NCBI GenBank assembly: GCA_902583295.1
Contig: CACHUY010000011.1
Span: forward strand, 1 to 36,614
Reading direction: 5' to 3'
DNA length: 36,614 nt
Source of the DNA: an uncultured Pelagibacteraceae bacterium
GTDB lineage: Bacteria; Pseudomonadota; Alphaproteobacteria; Pelagibacterales; Pelagibacteraceae
In this document: piece by piece, positions 17,002 through 25,484 of the stretch
How positions within the stretch are numbered: the first letter of the stretch is position 1
How the letters are laid out: each line of letters begins with the position of its first letter
Notes under the pieces: model-generated
The model's input: the letters and a program-made list of their open reading frames with translations, nothing else
Database searches by the model: none
Told to the model about the DNA's origin: nothing
Position numbers and translations under genes: made by a program

Positions 17002-18786
17002 TTAAGAGTTTAAAGAAGGTTGTTTCTTCATATCAGCTTTGTTAATACCGGCAACTTTAACTGGTTTCTTCATTGCATCTCTTCTAAATGGTTCACCGAG
17101 TTCTTGGTTTAAAATTATCTCAATAAATGAAGTAATTCCCTTTTTTTGGTCTTCACAAGATTGCTTGATAGCATTAGTGGTTTCTTCCATTGTTTTGACT
17201 GTTACTCCTTTTAAGCCGCAAGCATCAGCTACTTTTGCATAACTTAGTTCTGGATCAAGTTCAGTACCAACAAAATTATCATCAAACCATAAAATAGAAT
17301 TTCGTTTTTCTGCTCCCCATTGATAATTTCTAAAAATAACCATTGTTATCGAAGGCCATTCTTCTCTAGCACATGAACTCATTTCGTTCATGCTAATACC
17401 AAATGCTCCATCACCTGCAAAACCAATTACGGGTGTATCTGGACATCCAATTTTTGCACCCAAAATCGATGGAAATCCATATCCACAAGGACCAAACAGT
17501 CCTGGAGCTAAATACTTTCTACCTTTTTCAAACGTTGGATAAGCATTTCCAATTGCACAATTGTTTCCAATGTCACTTGAAATAATTACATCATCAGGCA
17601 TACCAGCTTGTATTGCTCTCCATGCTTGTCTTGGAGACATTCTATCTGAGTCTCTTTCCCTTGCCTCTTTGTTCCAAACTGTTCCTTCATCGTCTTCTTC
17701 ATGATCTAAACTAGATAATTTTTGTAACCATGCAGATTTAGTTTGATGAATAATATCTTTTCTTTTTTGTCTATCTGTATCACCTGCAGTGGGTGAAAGT
17801 TGAGCAAGTAATTGTTGTGCAACTAGTTTTGCATCTCCACAAATACCTACTGAAACTTTTTTAGTTAAACCAATACGATCTGAATTCATATCAACTTGGA
17901 TAATACTTGCATCTTTTGGCCAATAATCCATGCCATAACCTGGTAAAGTTGAAAAAGGATTTAATCTAGTTCCCAATGCCAATACAACATCAGCTTGTTT
18001 AATCAATTCCATCCCAGCTTTTGAACCATTATAACCTAAAGGTCCCGCTGCTAAAGGATGACTTCCTGGAAAACTATCATTATGTTGGTATCCTGAACAA
18101 ACTGGAGCATCTAATTTTTCTGCAAGTTTTTTACAATCTTCAATAGCACCTCCAATAACAACACCTGCTCCAGATAAAATTACTGGAAATTTTGCATTAG
18201 ATAATAAGTCTGCAGCTTTTTTAATTGCATCCACACCACCAGCTTGTCTTTCTAACCTAACAATTGGAGGAAGGTCGATATCAATAACTTGAGTCCAATA
18301 ATCTCTTGGTACGTTTATTTGTGCTGGAGCTGATCCTCTAATTGCTTTTTCTATAACTCTGTTTAGTACCTCGGCCATTCTTGATGGGTCTCTAACTTCC
18401 TCTTGATAACAAACCATGTCTTTAAATAAATTCATTTGTTCAACTTCTTGAAAACCACCTTGACCCATAGTTTTATTAGCTGCTTGAGGTGTAACTAATA
18501 AAAGAGGCGTATGATTCCAATAAGCAGTTTTAATTGGTGTTACCAATCCTGTAATACCAGGACCATTTTGAGCAATTACCATAGACATTTTTCCTGTGGC
18601 CCTTGTGTAACCATCTGCAATTAATCCACCATTAGTTTCATGAGCAACATCCCAGAATGTAATACCAGCATCTGGAAAAATATCTGAAATTGGCATAAAG
18701 GCTGAACCAATAATTCCAAAGGCGTGTTCAATTCCATGCATTTGCAAAACTTTTACAAAAGCTTCTTCTGTTGTCATTTTTGTCAT
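17002..18786 (-). CDS. xsc: Sulfoacetaldehyde acetyltransferase
   Basis: Xsc is a thiamine-diphosphate enzyme (EC 2.3.3.15) that splits sulfoacetaldehyde with phosphate into acetyl phosphate and sulfite. It is the desulfonating step for taurine, isethionate and related C2 sulfonates. The 594-residue protein is very like known Xsc from its first residues: MTTEEAFVKVLQMHGIEHAFG, FWDVAHETNGG, AYWNHTPLLLVTPQAANK and VCYQEEVRDPSRM. The diphosphate-binding GDGAFGISMNEMSS lies near residue 455. Acetolactate synthases share the fold but not these stretches. A strong ribosome-binding site, AGAGAGG, precedes the ATG. The gene diverges from suyAB. No taurine dehydrogenase, aminotransferase or pta gene is present here. 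Confidence 0.95.
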   Translation of the reverse strand: MTKMTTEEAFVKVLQMHGIEHAFGIIGSAFMPISDIFPDAGITFWDVAHETNGGLIADGYTRATGKMSMVIAQNGPGITGLVTPIKTAYWNHTPLLLVTPQAANKTMGQGGFQEVEQMNLFKDMVCYQEEVRDPSRMAEVLNRVIEKAIRGSAPAQINVPRDYWTQVIDIDLPPIVRLERQAGGVDAIKKAADLLSNAKFPVILSGAGVVIGGAIEDCKKLAEKLDAPVCSGYQHNDSFPGSHPLAAGPLGYNGSKAGMELIKQADVVLALGTRLNPFSTLPGYGMDYWPKDASIIQVDMNSDRIGLTKKVSVGICGDAKLVAQQLLAQLSPTAGDTDRQKRKDIIHQTKSAWLQKLSSLDHEEDDEGTVWNKEARERDSDRMSPRQAWRAIQAGMPDDVIISSDIGNNCAIGNAYPTFEKGRKYLAPGLFGPCGYGFPSILGAKIGCPDTPVIGFAGDGAFGISMNEMSSCAREEWPSITMVIFRNYQWGAEKRNSILWFDDNFVGTELDPELSYAKVADACGLKGVTVKTMEETTNAIKQSCEDQKKGITSFIEIILNQELGEPFRRDAMKKPVKVAGINKADMKKQPSLNS

Positions 18787-18834
18787 AAAATTCGAACCTC
18801 TCTAATGTGTAAATTTAATACTATTAAAATTCAT

Positions 18835-18862
18835 TTGTTAATTTTAGCGATTAATATATAAG
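18835..18862 (+). promoter_or_regulatory. Candidate promoter for suyAB
   Basis: TTGTTA at 18835-18840 and TATAAG at 18857-18862 are separated by 16 bp and would start transcription near 18869, about 30 bases before the suyA ATG. The suyA leader has no recognisable Shine-Dalgarno sequence. The match is reasonable, but AT-rich DNA makes it provisional. Confidence 0.35.
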
Positions 18863-18865
18863 ATT

Positions 18866-18878
18866 TTGAAAAATTCAA
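18866..18878. promoter_or_regulatory. Palindrome in the xsc/suyA divergent gap, possible operator
   Basis: TTGAAAAATTCAA is a perfect inverted repeat (TTGAA around AAA) between the divergent xsc and suyA genes, just after the proposed suyA -10 box. On the minus strand it lies inside the spacer of a possible xsc promoter (TTGTTT, 18 bp, TATATT). A regulator bound here could control both desulfonation genes together. No regulator gene is adjacent. Confidence 0.3.
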
Positions 18879-18899
18879 ACAAACAAATCGACACTATAT

Positions 18900-19184
18900 A
18901 TGACCACAGACATTATAATACACGACAAAAAAGATAATGTGGGAGTAGTGGTAATAGAAAAAATCATTCCAAACCAAGACTGTTCTTGCTGGATAATGGA
19001 AGATGATAGCACAGTAAATATACAATCATTAGACGAAATACCCTTAGGTCATAAAATTGCTATGACTGATCTTAATGAGGGTGATACAGTTTTAAAATAT
19101 GGTCATGATATTGGTAAAGTTGTGAAATTAACAAAAAAAGGTGAGCATGTTCATGTTCACAATGTAAAAACTAAAAAGTGGTAA
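18900..19184 (+). CDS. suyA: (2R)-sulfolactate sulfo-lyase small subunit
   Basis: SuyA and SuyB form the iron-dependent lyase (EC 4.4.1.24) that splits 3-sulfolactate into pyruvate and sulfite. This 94-residue protein is a single SAF-type domain as found at the N-terminus of altronate dehydratase. It has VGVVVIEKIIPNQDCSCW, the characteristic IPLGHKIAMTDLNEGDTVLKYG and the closing HVHVHNVKTKKW. The large subunit starts 3 bp downstream. A related C4 or sugar-acid dehydratase of the UxaA family is the main alternative, but divergence from xsc and the sulfite-handling genes next door favour SuyA. No clear ribosome-binding site precedes the ATG. Confidence 0.85.
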   Translation: MTTDIIIHDKKDNVGVVVIEKIIPNQDCSCWIMEDDSTVNIQSLDEIPLGHKIAMTDLNEGDTVLKYGHDIGKVVKLTKKGEHVHVHNVKTKKW

Positions 19185-19187
19185 TTT

Positions 19188-20354
19188 ATGGAAATTCCTA
19201 AAAGTTTTTTAGGTTATAAAAGGGAGAACGGCAGAGCAGGTACAAGGAATCATGTTATTATTCTTCCTGTTGACGATATTTCAAATGCATGTGCTGAAGC
19301 TGTTGCAAATAATATTAAGGGGACCATTGCACTTCCTCATTCTTATGGAAGACTTCAGTTTGGTGCTGACCTGGAACTTCACTTTAGAACAATGATTGGC
19401 ACTGGTTGTAACCCAAATGTTGCAGCTGTGATTGTTATAGGAATTGAACCTAAATGGACAAAAAAAATAGTTGATGGAATAGCTAAAACTGGAAAACCAG
19501 TTGAAGGATTTCATATCGAGAGAACTGGAGACATTGGTACGACAATGAAAGCATCAAAAAAAGCACAAGAATTTGTGATGTGGGCTTCTGAAAAACAGAG
19601 AGAAGAATGTCCTTTGAGTGATTTATGGATATCAGTTAAATGCGGAGAATCTGACACTACATCTGGTTTAGCTGCGAACCCAACAGTTGGAAATTTAATG
19701 GATAAATTAGAACCAATGGGTGTTCATTTGTGTTTTGGTGAAACTTCTGAATTAACCGGTGCTGAGAAAGTTTGTGCTACAAGAGGTGCAACGAAAGAAG
19801 CTTCAGATAAGTTTATGAATACTTGGAATAATTATAATGATTTTATTTTGAAAGAGGCAACAGATGATCTTTCTGAAAGTCAACCTACTGCAGGAAATAT
19901 AGCTGGCGGACTTACAACTATTGAAGAAAAAGCATTTGGAAATTTTCAAAAGATTGGAAACTGTAAATTTATTGATGTACTTGAACCAGCGGAAGAACCA
20001 ACTAAAGGAAAAGGTTTATATTTTATGGATACTTCATCAGCTGCAGCTGAATGTGTGACTCTGCAAGCAGCAGCTGGTTTCAATATTCATTTATTTCCAA
20101 CTGGTCAAGGTAATATTGTTGGAAATCCAATTGAACCTGTTGTTAAATTAACAGCCAACCCTCTAACAGTTAAAGGGATGGGTGAACATATTGATTGTGA
20201 TGTATCAAAAATTCTTTCAAGAGAAATGAATTTATCTGAAGCTGGAGATGAATTAATTAAAACTACTCTTAGAGTAGCCAATGGAAGATTAACGTGCGCT
20301 GAAGCTTTGGGTCATAAAGAATTTGTAATGACTAAACTTTATCGAAGTGCCTAG
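19188..20354 (+). CDS. suyB: (2R)-sulfolactate sulfo-lyase large subunit
   Basis: This 388-residue protein is the catalytic subunit paired with SuyA, of the UxaA/altronate dehydratase C-terminal family. It has [20 protein letters not shown] at the start, [24 protein letters not shown], the [17 protein letters not shown] block near 162-178 and [17 protein letters not shown] near 285. Cysteines in these conserved blocks are likely to serve the iron centre. The product sulfite would feed the exporters and the APS reductase nearby, and pyruvate enters central metabolism. The neighbourhood, not the sequence alone, distinguishes this from a sugar-acid dehydratase. Confidence 0.87.
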   Translation: MEIPKSFLGYKRENGRAGTRNHVIILPVDDISNACAEAVANNIKGTIALPHSYGRLQFGADLELHFRTMIGTGCNPNVAAVIVIGIEPKWTKKIVDGIAKTGKPVEGFHIERTGDIGTTMKASKKAQEFVMWASEKQREECPLSDLWISVKCGESDTTSGLAANPTVGNLMDKLEPMGVHLCFGETSELTGAEKVCATRGATKEASDKFMNTWNNYNDFILKEATDDLSESQPTAGNIAGGLTTIEEKAFGNFQKIGNCKFIDVLEPAEEPTKGKGLYFMDTSSAAAECVTLQAAAGFNIHLFPTGQGNIVGNPIEPVVKLTANPLTVKGMGEHIDCDVSKILSREMNLSEAGDELIKTTLRVANGRLTCAEALGHKEFVMTKLYRSA

Positions 20355-20367
20355 TTAGCATAATTTA

Positions 20368-21441
20368 ATGAGTTATAAAAAGTACCTGGTATTTTTACCA
20401 GGTATAATTTTAGCTTTTGTACTTTATACATTATCTCAAGGAATTAATAATATTATTGGAATTGAGCTACTAGGATACGAAAAAAGCCCAATATCAACAG
20501 CCATGATTGCTATATTACTTGGAATTCTATTTGGAAATATATTTCAAATAAGAAATATATTTCTTAAAGGTTTAAATTTTACACAGTCAAACATACTTAA
20601 ATTAGGAATTATTTGTTTAGGAATTCAACTTAAACCGTTTGAATTTTTAGAATTTGGTGCAATTGCGATCCCATTAATAATTATCTGTATAGTCACCGTT
20701 TTAATAGTAATAAAAGTTTTAGCAAACAAATTAAAAATACCAAGACGAATGTCTTATCTAATTTCGATTGGAAGTACAGTTTGTGGGACTACAGCAATAA
20801 TGGCAACAGCTCCTGTTATAGGTGCAAAAAAAAATGAAATTTCTTATGCGGTAGCAAATATTACTATATTTGGAATTCTTTCAATGCTTATTTACCCTTA
20901 CTTTGCAAATTTTTATTTTAATGGAGAGTCTTTATTAATTGGGTTGTTTCTAGGGACATCCATACATGAAACTGCTCAAGTTGCCGCTGCAGGACTTATT
21001 TATGACCAGCAATTTAATAGTCCAGAAACTTTGAATATTGCAACAGTTACTAAATTGATAAGAAATACATTTTTAATCATCATGATCCCCTTATTTGCTT
21101 TTTTGTACAATCGAGGGCAAGTTAAAGAAAAAAAATACTCTATAATTAGTATTTTTCCATATTTTGTATTGGGTTTTGTTGGAATGATAATCATTAGAAA
21201 TGTAGGAGACAATGTATTTATTGCCTCTCAAAATGAGATTTGGGCAACCACAATATTAAATATAAAATTCTTATCTAAAATATTTTTAACTATGGCAATG
21301 GCTGCAATTGGTCTTTCAACAAACTTAAGAGATATCAAAAATATGGGCTACAAACCTTTCGTAGTCGGTTTTGCAGCTATGGCTACAGTGGGATTAATAT
21401 CAATTACCACAATAGAAGTTTATATAAATTTTTTTAATTAA
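20368..21441 (+). CDS. YeiH/UPF0324-family putative sulfate or sulfite exporter
   Basis: This 357-residue protein has about ten to eleven membrane helices and is close in length to YeiH-family proteins. Family-like stretches include GILFGNIFQ, LKLGIICLGIQLKPFEFLEFG, SIGSTVCGTTAIMATAPVIGAKKNE, GLFLGTSIHETAQVAAAGLIYD and LTMAMAAIGLSTNLRDIKNMG. Members occur beside sulfonate-desulfonating enzymes and are annotated as sulfate exporters, though transport has rarely been shown directly. It follows suyB by 13 bp on the same strand, so it is likely made with the enzyme that releases sulfite. Its stop overlaps the convergent tauE stop by 4 bp. Confidence 0.85.
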   Translation: MSYKKYLVFLPGIILAFVLYTLSQGINNIIGIELLGYEKSPISTAMIAILLGILFGNIFQIRNIFLKGLNFTQSNILKLGIICLGIQLKPFEFLEFGAIAIPLIIICIVTVLIVIKVLANKLKIPRRMSYLISIGSTVCGTTAIMATAPVIGAKKNEISYAVANITIFGILSMLIYPYFANFYFNGESLLIGLFLGTSIHETAQVAAAGLIYDQQFNSPETLNIATVTKLIRNTFLIIMIPLFAFLYNRGQVKEKKYSIISIFPYFVLGFVGMIIIRNVGDNVFIASQNEIWATTILNIKFLSKIFLTMAMAAIGLSTNLRDIKNMGYKPFVVGFAAMATVGLISITTIEVYINFFN

Positions 21442-22517
21442 GACTTAATAAAAATTTTACTTTTTAAATTTGATGCAAAACGTCTTATTAAAGCTGCACA
21501 CACTCCTAAAATAATAGCAAACATGATTGTAAACAAACCATAAAAGAAAGGCATCTCTTTTGAAAAATCAATTATGAATGATGAGAAAAAATTAAGTTCT
21601 GTATTTACTGATGATTGAATTTTAACTTGAACTTGTTCTGCAAAAAATGTGTCATAAGCAATCGCTATTCCAACAACTAATAATAAAATTGCTAACAAGG
21701 CTCGTAGACCAGAGCTATCAATTCTTTCCCCTAGTTTTTGACCAATTTGAACTCCAATTATTGAACCAATGACCAACATAAGCACTAGAAGTAAATCTAT
21801 CGATCCATAATTAAAGGAGTGTAAGAAAGTTACAATTACGCTTACAAAAATTGTTACAAATAAAGAAGTTCCAGGAACTAATTTAGTTGGCATTTTGATT
21901 ATATAAATCATTGCTGGAACCAATATAAAAGCACCACCTATTCCCATAATTGCAGCAATAAAACCAACAATTAATCCAATAATTATGGGCGTAAAAATAC
22001 TTTCATATAATTTAGATTTTGGAAATCTCATTCTTAGTGGAAGTCCATGAATCCAATAATGAACATGTGCTTTTTTTTTTAAAAGAACATTTCTTTTAGC
22101 TTGGTCAATTTCTCTAAGACTTTCTACAAGCATTAATGTTCCTATAATTGCTAAAATATACATATAGGCTAGAGAAATGACAGTATCTATTTTTCCAATA
22201 CCTTTGAAATAAGAGAATGTAAAAATTCCCAATGAAGTTCCGATCGCACCACCAATTACAATCATAAGTCCCATCTTGTAATCAAGTGTATTTTTTAAAT
22301 AATGTGTAGTGGATCCAGAAACAGATGTTGCTAAAATATTATTAGCTTCATTTGCAACTGCATAAGCAGGAGGAATACCTAAAAAAATTAAAAAAGGGGT
22401 CATTAAAAAACCACCTCCAACTCCAAATAATCCTGAAAGGACTCCAACAATTGCACTCAATAAAAGTATTTCTATCGGATTAACAAATACTTGTGCTATT
22501 GGTAAAAAAACGTCCAT
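21438..22517 (-). CDS. tauE: TauE/SafE-family (TSUP) sulfite exporter-like protein
   Basis: TSUP proteins move sulfite, sulfoacetate and related anions out of the cell. This 359-residue member has eight to nine membrane helices and the two internal repeats of the family, each opened by a glycine-rich motif: VGVLSGLFGVGGGFLMTPFLIFLG near 25-48 and VGFIAAIMGIGGAFILVPAM near 179-198. A non-membrane insert containing AHVHYWIHG lies between the halves. It sits downstream of the apr genes and a 44-aa membrane peptide. A run of ten T at 22071-22080 encodes Lys-Lys-Lys in the insert. Substrate sulfite is inferred from context. Confidence 0.87.
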   Translation of the reverse strand: MDVFLPIAQVFVNPIEILLLSAIVGVLSGLFGVGGGFLMTPFLIFLGIPPAYAVANEANNILATSVSGSTTHYLKNTLDYKMGLMIVIGGAIGTSLGIFTFSYFKGIGKIDTVISLAYMYILAIIGTLMLVESLREIDQAKRNVLLKKKAHVHYWIHGLPLRMRFPKSKLYESIFTPIIIGLIVGFIAAIMGIGGAFILVPAMIYIIKMPTKLVPGTSLFVTIFVSVIVTFLHSFNYGSIDLLLVLMLVIGSIIGVQIGQKLGERIDSSGLRALLAILLLVVGIAIAYDTFFAEQVQVKIQSSVNTELNFFSSFIIDFSKEMPFFYGLFTIMFAIILGVCAALIRRFASNLKSKIFIKS

Positions 22518-22546
22518 ATAAACTTAAAATGCTGTTAAAAAACAAC

Positions 22547-22681
22547 TTAGTTAAAAGTAACAAAAGTTCCAACTAAAATTACACCCCAGTATGCAAGCAA
22601 ACTCACTAAAATACCTGCTTTAATATATGATGTTTTTAATCTAGGGAGTTTATTAAAATTTTTTATTTCTGAAGGATGCAT
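22547..22681 (-). CDS. Small single-span membrane protein between the apr genes and tauE
   Basis: An uninterrupted frame of 44 codons runs from the ATG at 22681 to a TAA at 22549-22547. The peptide has a charged N-terminal part (MHPSEIKNFNKLPRLKTSY) and one strongly hydrophobic helix (about 23-41) with a tryptophan-glycine step (LAYWGVILVG). It lies 29 bp before tauE on the same strand. The hydrophobic segment and position suggest a genuine small membrane protein, perhaps a partner of TauE, but I do not recognise a family. Confidence 0.6.
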   Translation of the reverse strand: MHPSEIKNFNKLPRLKTSYIKAGILVSLLAYWGVILVGTFVTFN

Positions 22682-22749
22682 TTAACAAGTCCATACACCC
22701 AGTAAATAATTTGTCAAATAATTATTTAAATTATAATAATTTTTTTTGA

Positions 22750-23100
22750 TTAGTAAATTGTTGCACCAAAAACTTTTATCAGATTGTCTTCTACACCTAG
22801 AACCAGTCTCCCTAAGAACTCTCCTGGAAGTTCTTTGTTTGTCTGTTTGATCAAAACAGTGACGTGTTCACCTCTTCTTAAACATCCAAAAGGTTCAAAC
22901 GTTTCCTGTAAATTGACAATTAGCTTATTATTTGCCCACTGTTTACCTAATTCAACTTCATTAGCTCCAAAAAGCATCTGAGTAGAGAAGTCTCTTGTAA
23001 ATCCACCATAATCTTTAAGATTAGATGACTTTACTAAGTTATCCCAAATTGGTTTGGCTAATTCGTATATTTCATCATCCGATTTTGATAAAATATCCAT
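22750..23100 (-). CDS. Conserved-looking protein of unknown function downstream of aprA
   Basis: This 116-residue soluble protein has an acidic helical N-terminus (LSKSDDEIYELAKPIWDNLVKSSN), then YGGFTRDFSTQMLFG, and a C-terminal half rich in alternating hydrophobic residues (EHVTVLIKQTN, FLGRLVLGVEDNLIKVFGATIY) that suggests a beta sheet. It has no signal peptide or membrane helix and a single cysteine (Cys73, in PFGCLRRGEH). It begins 21 bp after the aprA stop, so it belongs to the apr operon. I do not recognise the family. A small-molecule-binding or assembly role for sulfite oxidation is only a guess from position. Confidence 0.75.
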   Translation of the reverse strand: MDILSKSDDEIYELAKPIWDNLVKSSNLKDYGGFTRDFSTQMLFGANEVELGKQWANNKLIVNLQETFEPFGCLRRGEHVTVLIKQTNKELPGEFLGRLVLGVEDNLIKVFGATIY

Positions 23101-23121
23101 AATAATTAATTAGTATTGAAT

Positions 23122-24981
23122 TTAAGAGGCTTTTTTCTTCTCGTTCTCATCAACCATATGGTAAACAGGAACTTTCTCAAGACTAAATTTTCCTGTTTTA
23201 GGATCTCTTCTTGAAACTGTTAGGCAATGCCAGTTTTCATCATCAAGTTTCATATGATCTCCTCTATAATAATAACCTGGCCATCTTGTTTCTTCTCTAA
23301 ACATAGTGTGTTCTGTTACACATTGAGATGTTAGAGCTCTATGTTTAAGCTCCCAGGCTCTCATAAGTTGATGATAATCTTCAGCCCCTACTTTTTCTAG
23401 ATCTTCTTCCAACCATGTCAAAAGTTCTAAACCTCTTTTTAACATATTAGCATTAGTCATGTAATTGGTAGCTATACCACCAACGTATTCATCCATAATT
23501 CGTTGTAAACGCTGTAATCCTTGAATAGGAGAAATATAACTCGGGGATACTGTTCCACCAGTTATTTCATTTTGGGCAACTTTGTAAGTTTCTAGTGGTT
23601 TGTAAACTTTAGCTTTAAAATCATCACATTGTTTATCTGATACCTTTAATCCCTCAGCTTTTTTATCCTCGATATATTTAACAGCAGCTTTTGCAGCCAA
23701 TCTACCTTCTGTAAATGAGCCAGAAGAGAATTTATGTGCGCTTCCACCTACAGTGTCTCCCGCACCAAATAGACCATCGATTGTAAGCATTCTGTTGTAT
23801 CCCCAAAAATATTCTGGAGGAGATAAATCCTCAGGCCCACTAACCCAAGCTCCTGAACAAGTAGCATGAGAACCCATTACATATGGTTCTGAAGTAGTTA
23901 ACTCTGGATTAGTATATTTTGGATCAATATTTTGGGATGCCCAAACTACGGCTTGACCTACAGTCATTCCTAAAAAATTCTCCCAGCCTACAGTTTCTAA
24001 ATGTGGATCTTGGAATGCCTCTGTTGTAACCATTTGAATTGGTCCGCCACCTGCCATAGTTTCTTGAATAAACGCATGATTTCTTAGACAAGTTGGAGTT
24101 GGATGATGATCAATGTATTCACCAACTAATTCTTTAGTTTGGTCATACCATTTCTTCTCATAATTTTCGCCATTAGCATTTTGTGTATAAGTTTTTAAAT
24201 GCAAGAAGTATGCTCCAACAGGACCATAACCATCTTTAAATCTGCATAAAACAATTCTATTTTCCATTTGTGTCATTTTAGCTCCAGCAGCAATAGGTAA
24301 TGCATAAGCTGAACCATTACTCCACGGAGCATACCATGTTCTACCCATTCCCTCGCCAACGGCTCTAGGTTTGAATATATGTGAAGCGCCACCTGCTGAA
24401 ACAATTACTGCTTTCGCTCTAAAAACGTGAAAATCTCCAGTTCTCATATTAAATCCAACAGCACCACCTACTCTATTTTCTTGAGCTTCATCCATCAAAA
24501 GATGAGTAATCATAATTCTATTATAAATTTTATCTGCAGATTTTTTTGCTGCCTCTGCAACAATTGGTTTATAACTTTCACCATGTATCATGATCTGCCA
24601 TTTTCCTTCTCTTAAATATCTTCCAGTTTCTTCGTTCTTCATCATAGGAAGACCCCATTCATCAAACATATGAACAGTGGAGTCTACGTGACGAGCCATG
24701 TCGTAACCTAAATCTTCTCTTACCATTCCCATTAAATCATTTCTTGCATATCGAACATGATCTTCGGGTTGATTTTCGCCCCATTGCATTCCCATATAAC
24801 AATTGATTGCATAAAGACCTTGAGCAACAGCACCACTTCTATCTATGTTAGCTTTTTCAACACAAACAATTTTCATATCTCTACCCCAGTGTCTTGCTTC
24901 AAAAGTAGCACCTGTACCTGCCATTCCTCCACCAACGACTAAAATATCACAATCTTCGTAATGTGTTTTATGCTTAGCCAT
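23122..24981 (-). CDS. aprA: Adenylylsulfate reductase alpha subunit
   Basis: AprA is the FAD subunit of APS reductase. In aerobic marine bacteria it is thought to run in reverse, oxidising sulfite with AMP to adenosine 5'-phosphosulfate. The 619-residue protein has the FAD loop VVGGGMAGTGA at 15-25, VEKANIDRSGAVAQGLYAIN at about 41-60, the FAD-contact strand VIVSAGGASHIFKPR, and the active-site region NRIVLCRFKDGYGPVGAYF with conserved arginine. Length and motifs are those of true AprA, not succinate dehydrogenase or fumarate reductase. Its ATG overlaps the aprB stop (TAATG) and has AAGGAG upstream inside aprB. No ATP sulfurylase gene is present to recover ATP from APS. Confidence 0.96.
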   Translation of the reverse strand: MAKHKTHYEDCDILVVGGGMAGTGATFEARHWGRDMKIVCVEKANIDRSGAVAQGLYAINCYMGMQWGENQPEDHVRYARNDLMGMVREDLGYDMARHVDSTVHMFDEWGLPMMKNEETGRYLREGKWQIMIHGESYKPIVAEAAKKSADKIYNRIMITHLLMDEAQENRVGGAVGFNMRTGDFHVFRAKAVIVSAGGASHIFKPRAVGEGMGRTWYAPWSNGSAYALPIAAGAKMTQMENRIVLCRFKDGYGPVGAYFLHLKTYTQNANGENYEKKWYDQTKELVGEYIDHHPTPTCLRNHAFIQETMAGGGPIQMVTTEAFQDPHLETVGWENFLGMTVGQAVVWASQNIDPKYTNPELTTSEPYVMGSHATCSGAWVSGPEDLSPPEYFWGYNRMLTIDGLFGAGDTVGGSAHKFSSGSFTEGRLAAKAAVKYIEDKKAEGLKVSDKQCDDFKAKVYKPLETYKVAQNEITGGTVSPSYISPIQGLQRLQRIMDEYVGGIATNYMTNANMLKRGLELLTWLEEDLEKVGAEDYHQLMRAWELKHRALTSQCVTEHTMFREETRWPGYYYRGDHMKLDDENWHCLTVSRRDPKTGKFSLEKVPVYHMVDENEKKKAS

Positions 24982-25451
24982 TAATAGTAAACTCCTTTTT
25001 TAAAAGAATCTTTTGGAACGCTAGGCAGTTCACCGTCAATGTTAAGTCCCTCTGGCTCAGTATATAATCTTTGAGAATTAATCTCTCCTTGATTAGGTTT
25101 ATCACCCTCTGCTAACTTAGGTATAAATTTACCCCAAGGCTTAGTTGTTATAGGAGAAACGAAGTCTTTAGTAGTTCCATTCCTAAATTTAATTTTCCAA
25201 GAGATAGTCCCTTTTTCTTCTTCTCTTCTAACTCTTACGCTATGACCCATTGGAGCAAAGTCAGCATAACCTCTAACATCAATAGCGTGATTAGGACAAG
25301 CTTTCACACATGAATAACATTCCCAACAAAAATTAGGTTCTATATTTTTGGCACGTCTAATATTTTCATCTATGTGCATTATATCTGATGGGCAAATATC
25401 TACACAATGACCACAGCCATCGCATCTCGTCATGTATACAAAAGTTGACAT
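24981..25451 (-). CDS. aprB: Adenylylsulfate reductase beta subunit, two 4Fe-4S clusters
   Basis: AprB is the ferredoxin-like subunit that passes electrons between AprA's FAD and the membrane. The 156-residue protein has two cluster motifs: Cys10, 13, 16 and 20 (CDGCGHCVDICP) and Cys42, 45, 48 and 52 (CWECYSCVKACP). A C-terminal tail follows, containing TTKPWGKFIP, that in known structures wraps around AprA. It sits directly between aprM (33 bp) and aprA (TAATG overlap), the usual aprMBA order of the sulfur-oxidising lineage. It lacks a signal peptide, consistent with a cytoplasmic complex. Confidence 0.95.
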   Translation of the reverse strand: MSTFVYMTRCDGCGHCVDICPSDIMHIDENIRRAKNIEPNFCWECYSCVKACPNHAIDVRGYADFAPMGHSVRVRREEEKGTISWKIKFRNGTTKDFVSPITTKPWGKFIPKLAEGDKPNQGEINSQRLYTEPEGLNIDGELPSVPKDSFKKGVYY

Positions 25452-25484
25452 ATTATTTTTTCTCCTTATTTAAATTTATCATAA

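Noticed and set aside
19188-20354. Altronate dehydratase (UxaA) assignment for the suyB gene
   Set aside because: The fold is shared, but the separate small subunit, divergence from xsc and adjacent sulfite genes fit sulfolactate lyase better.
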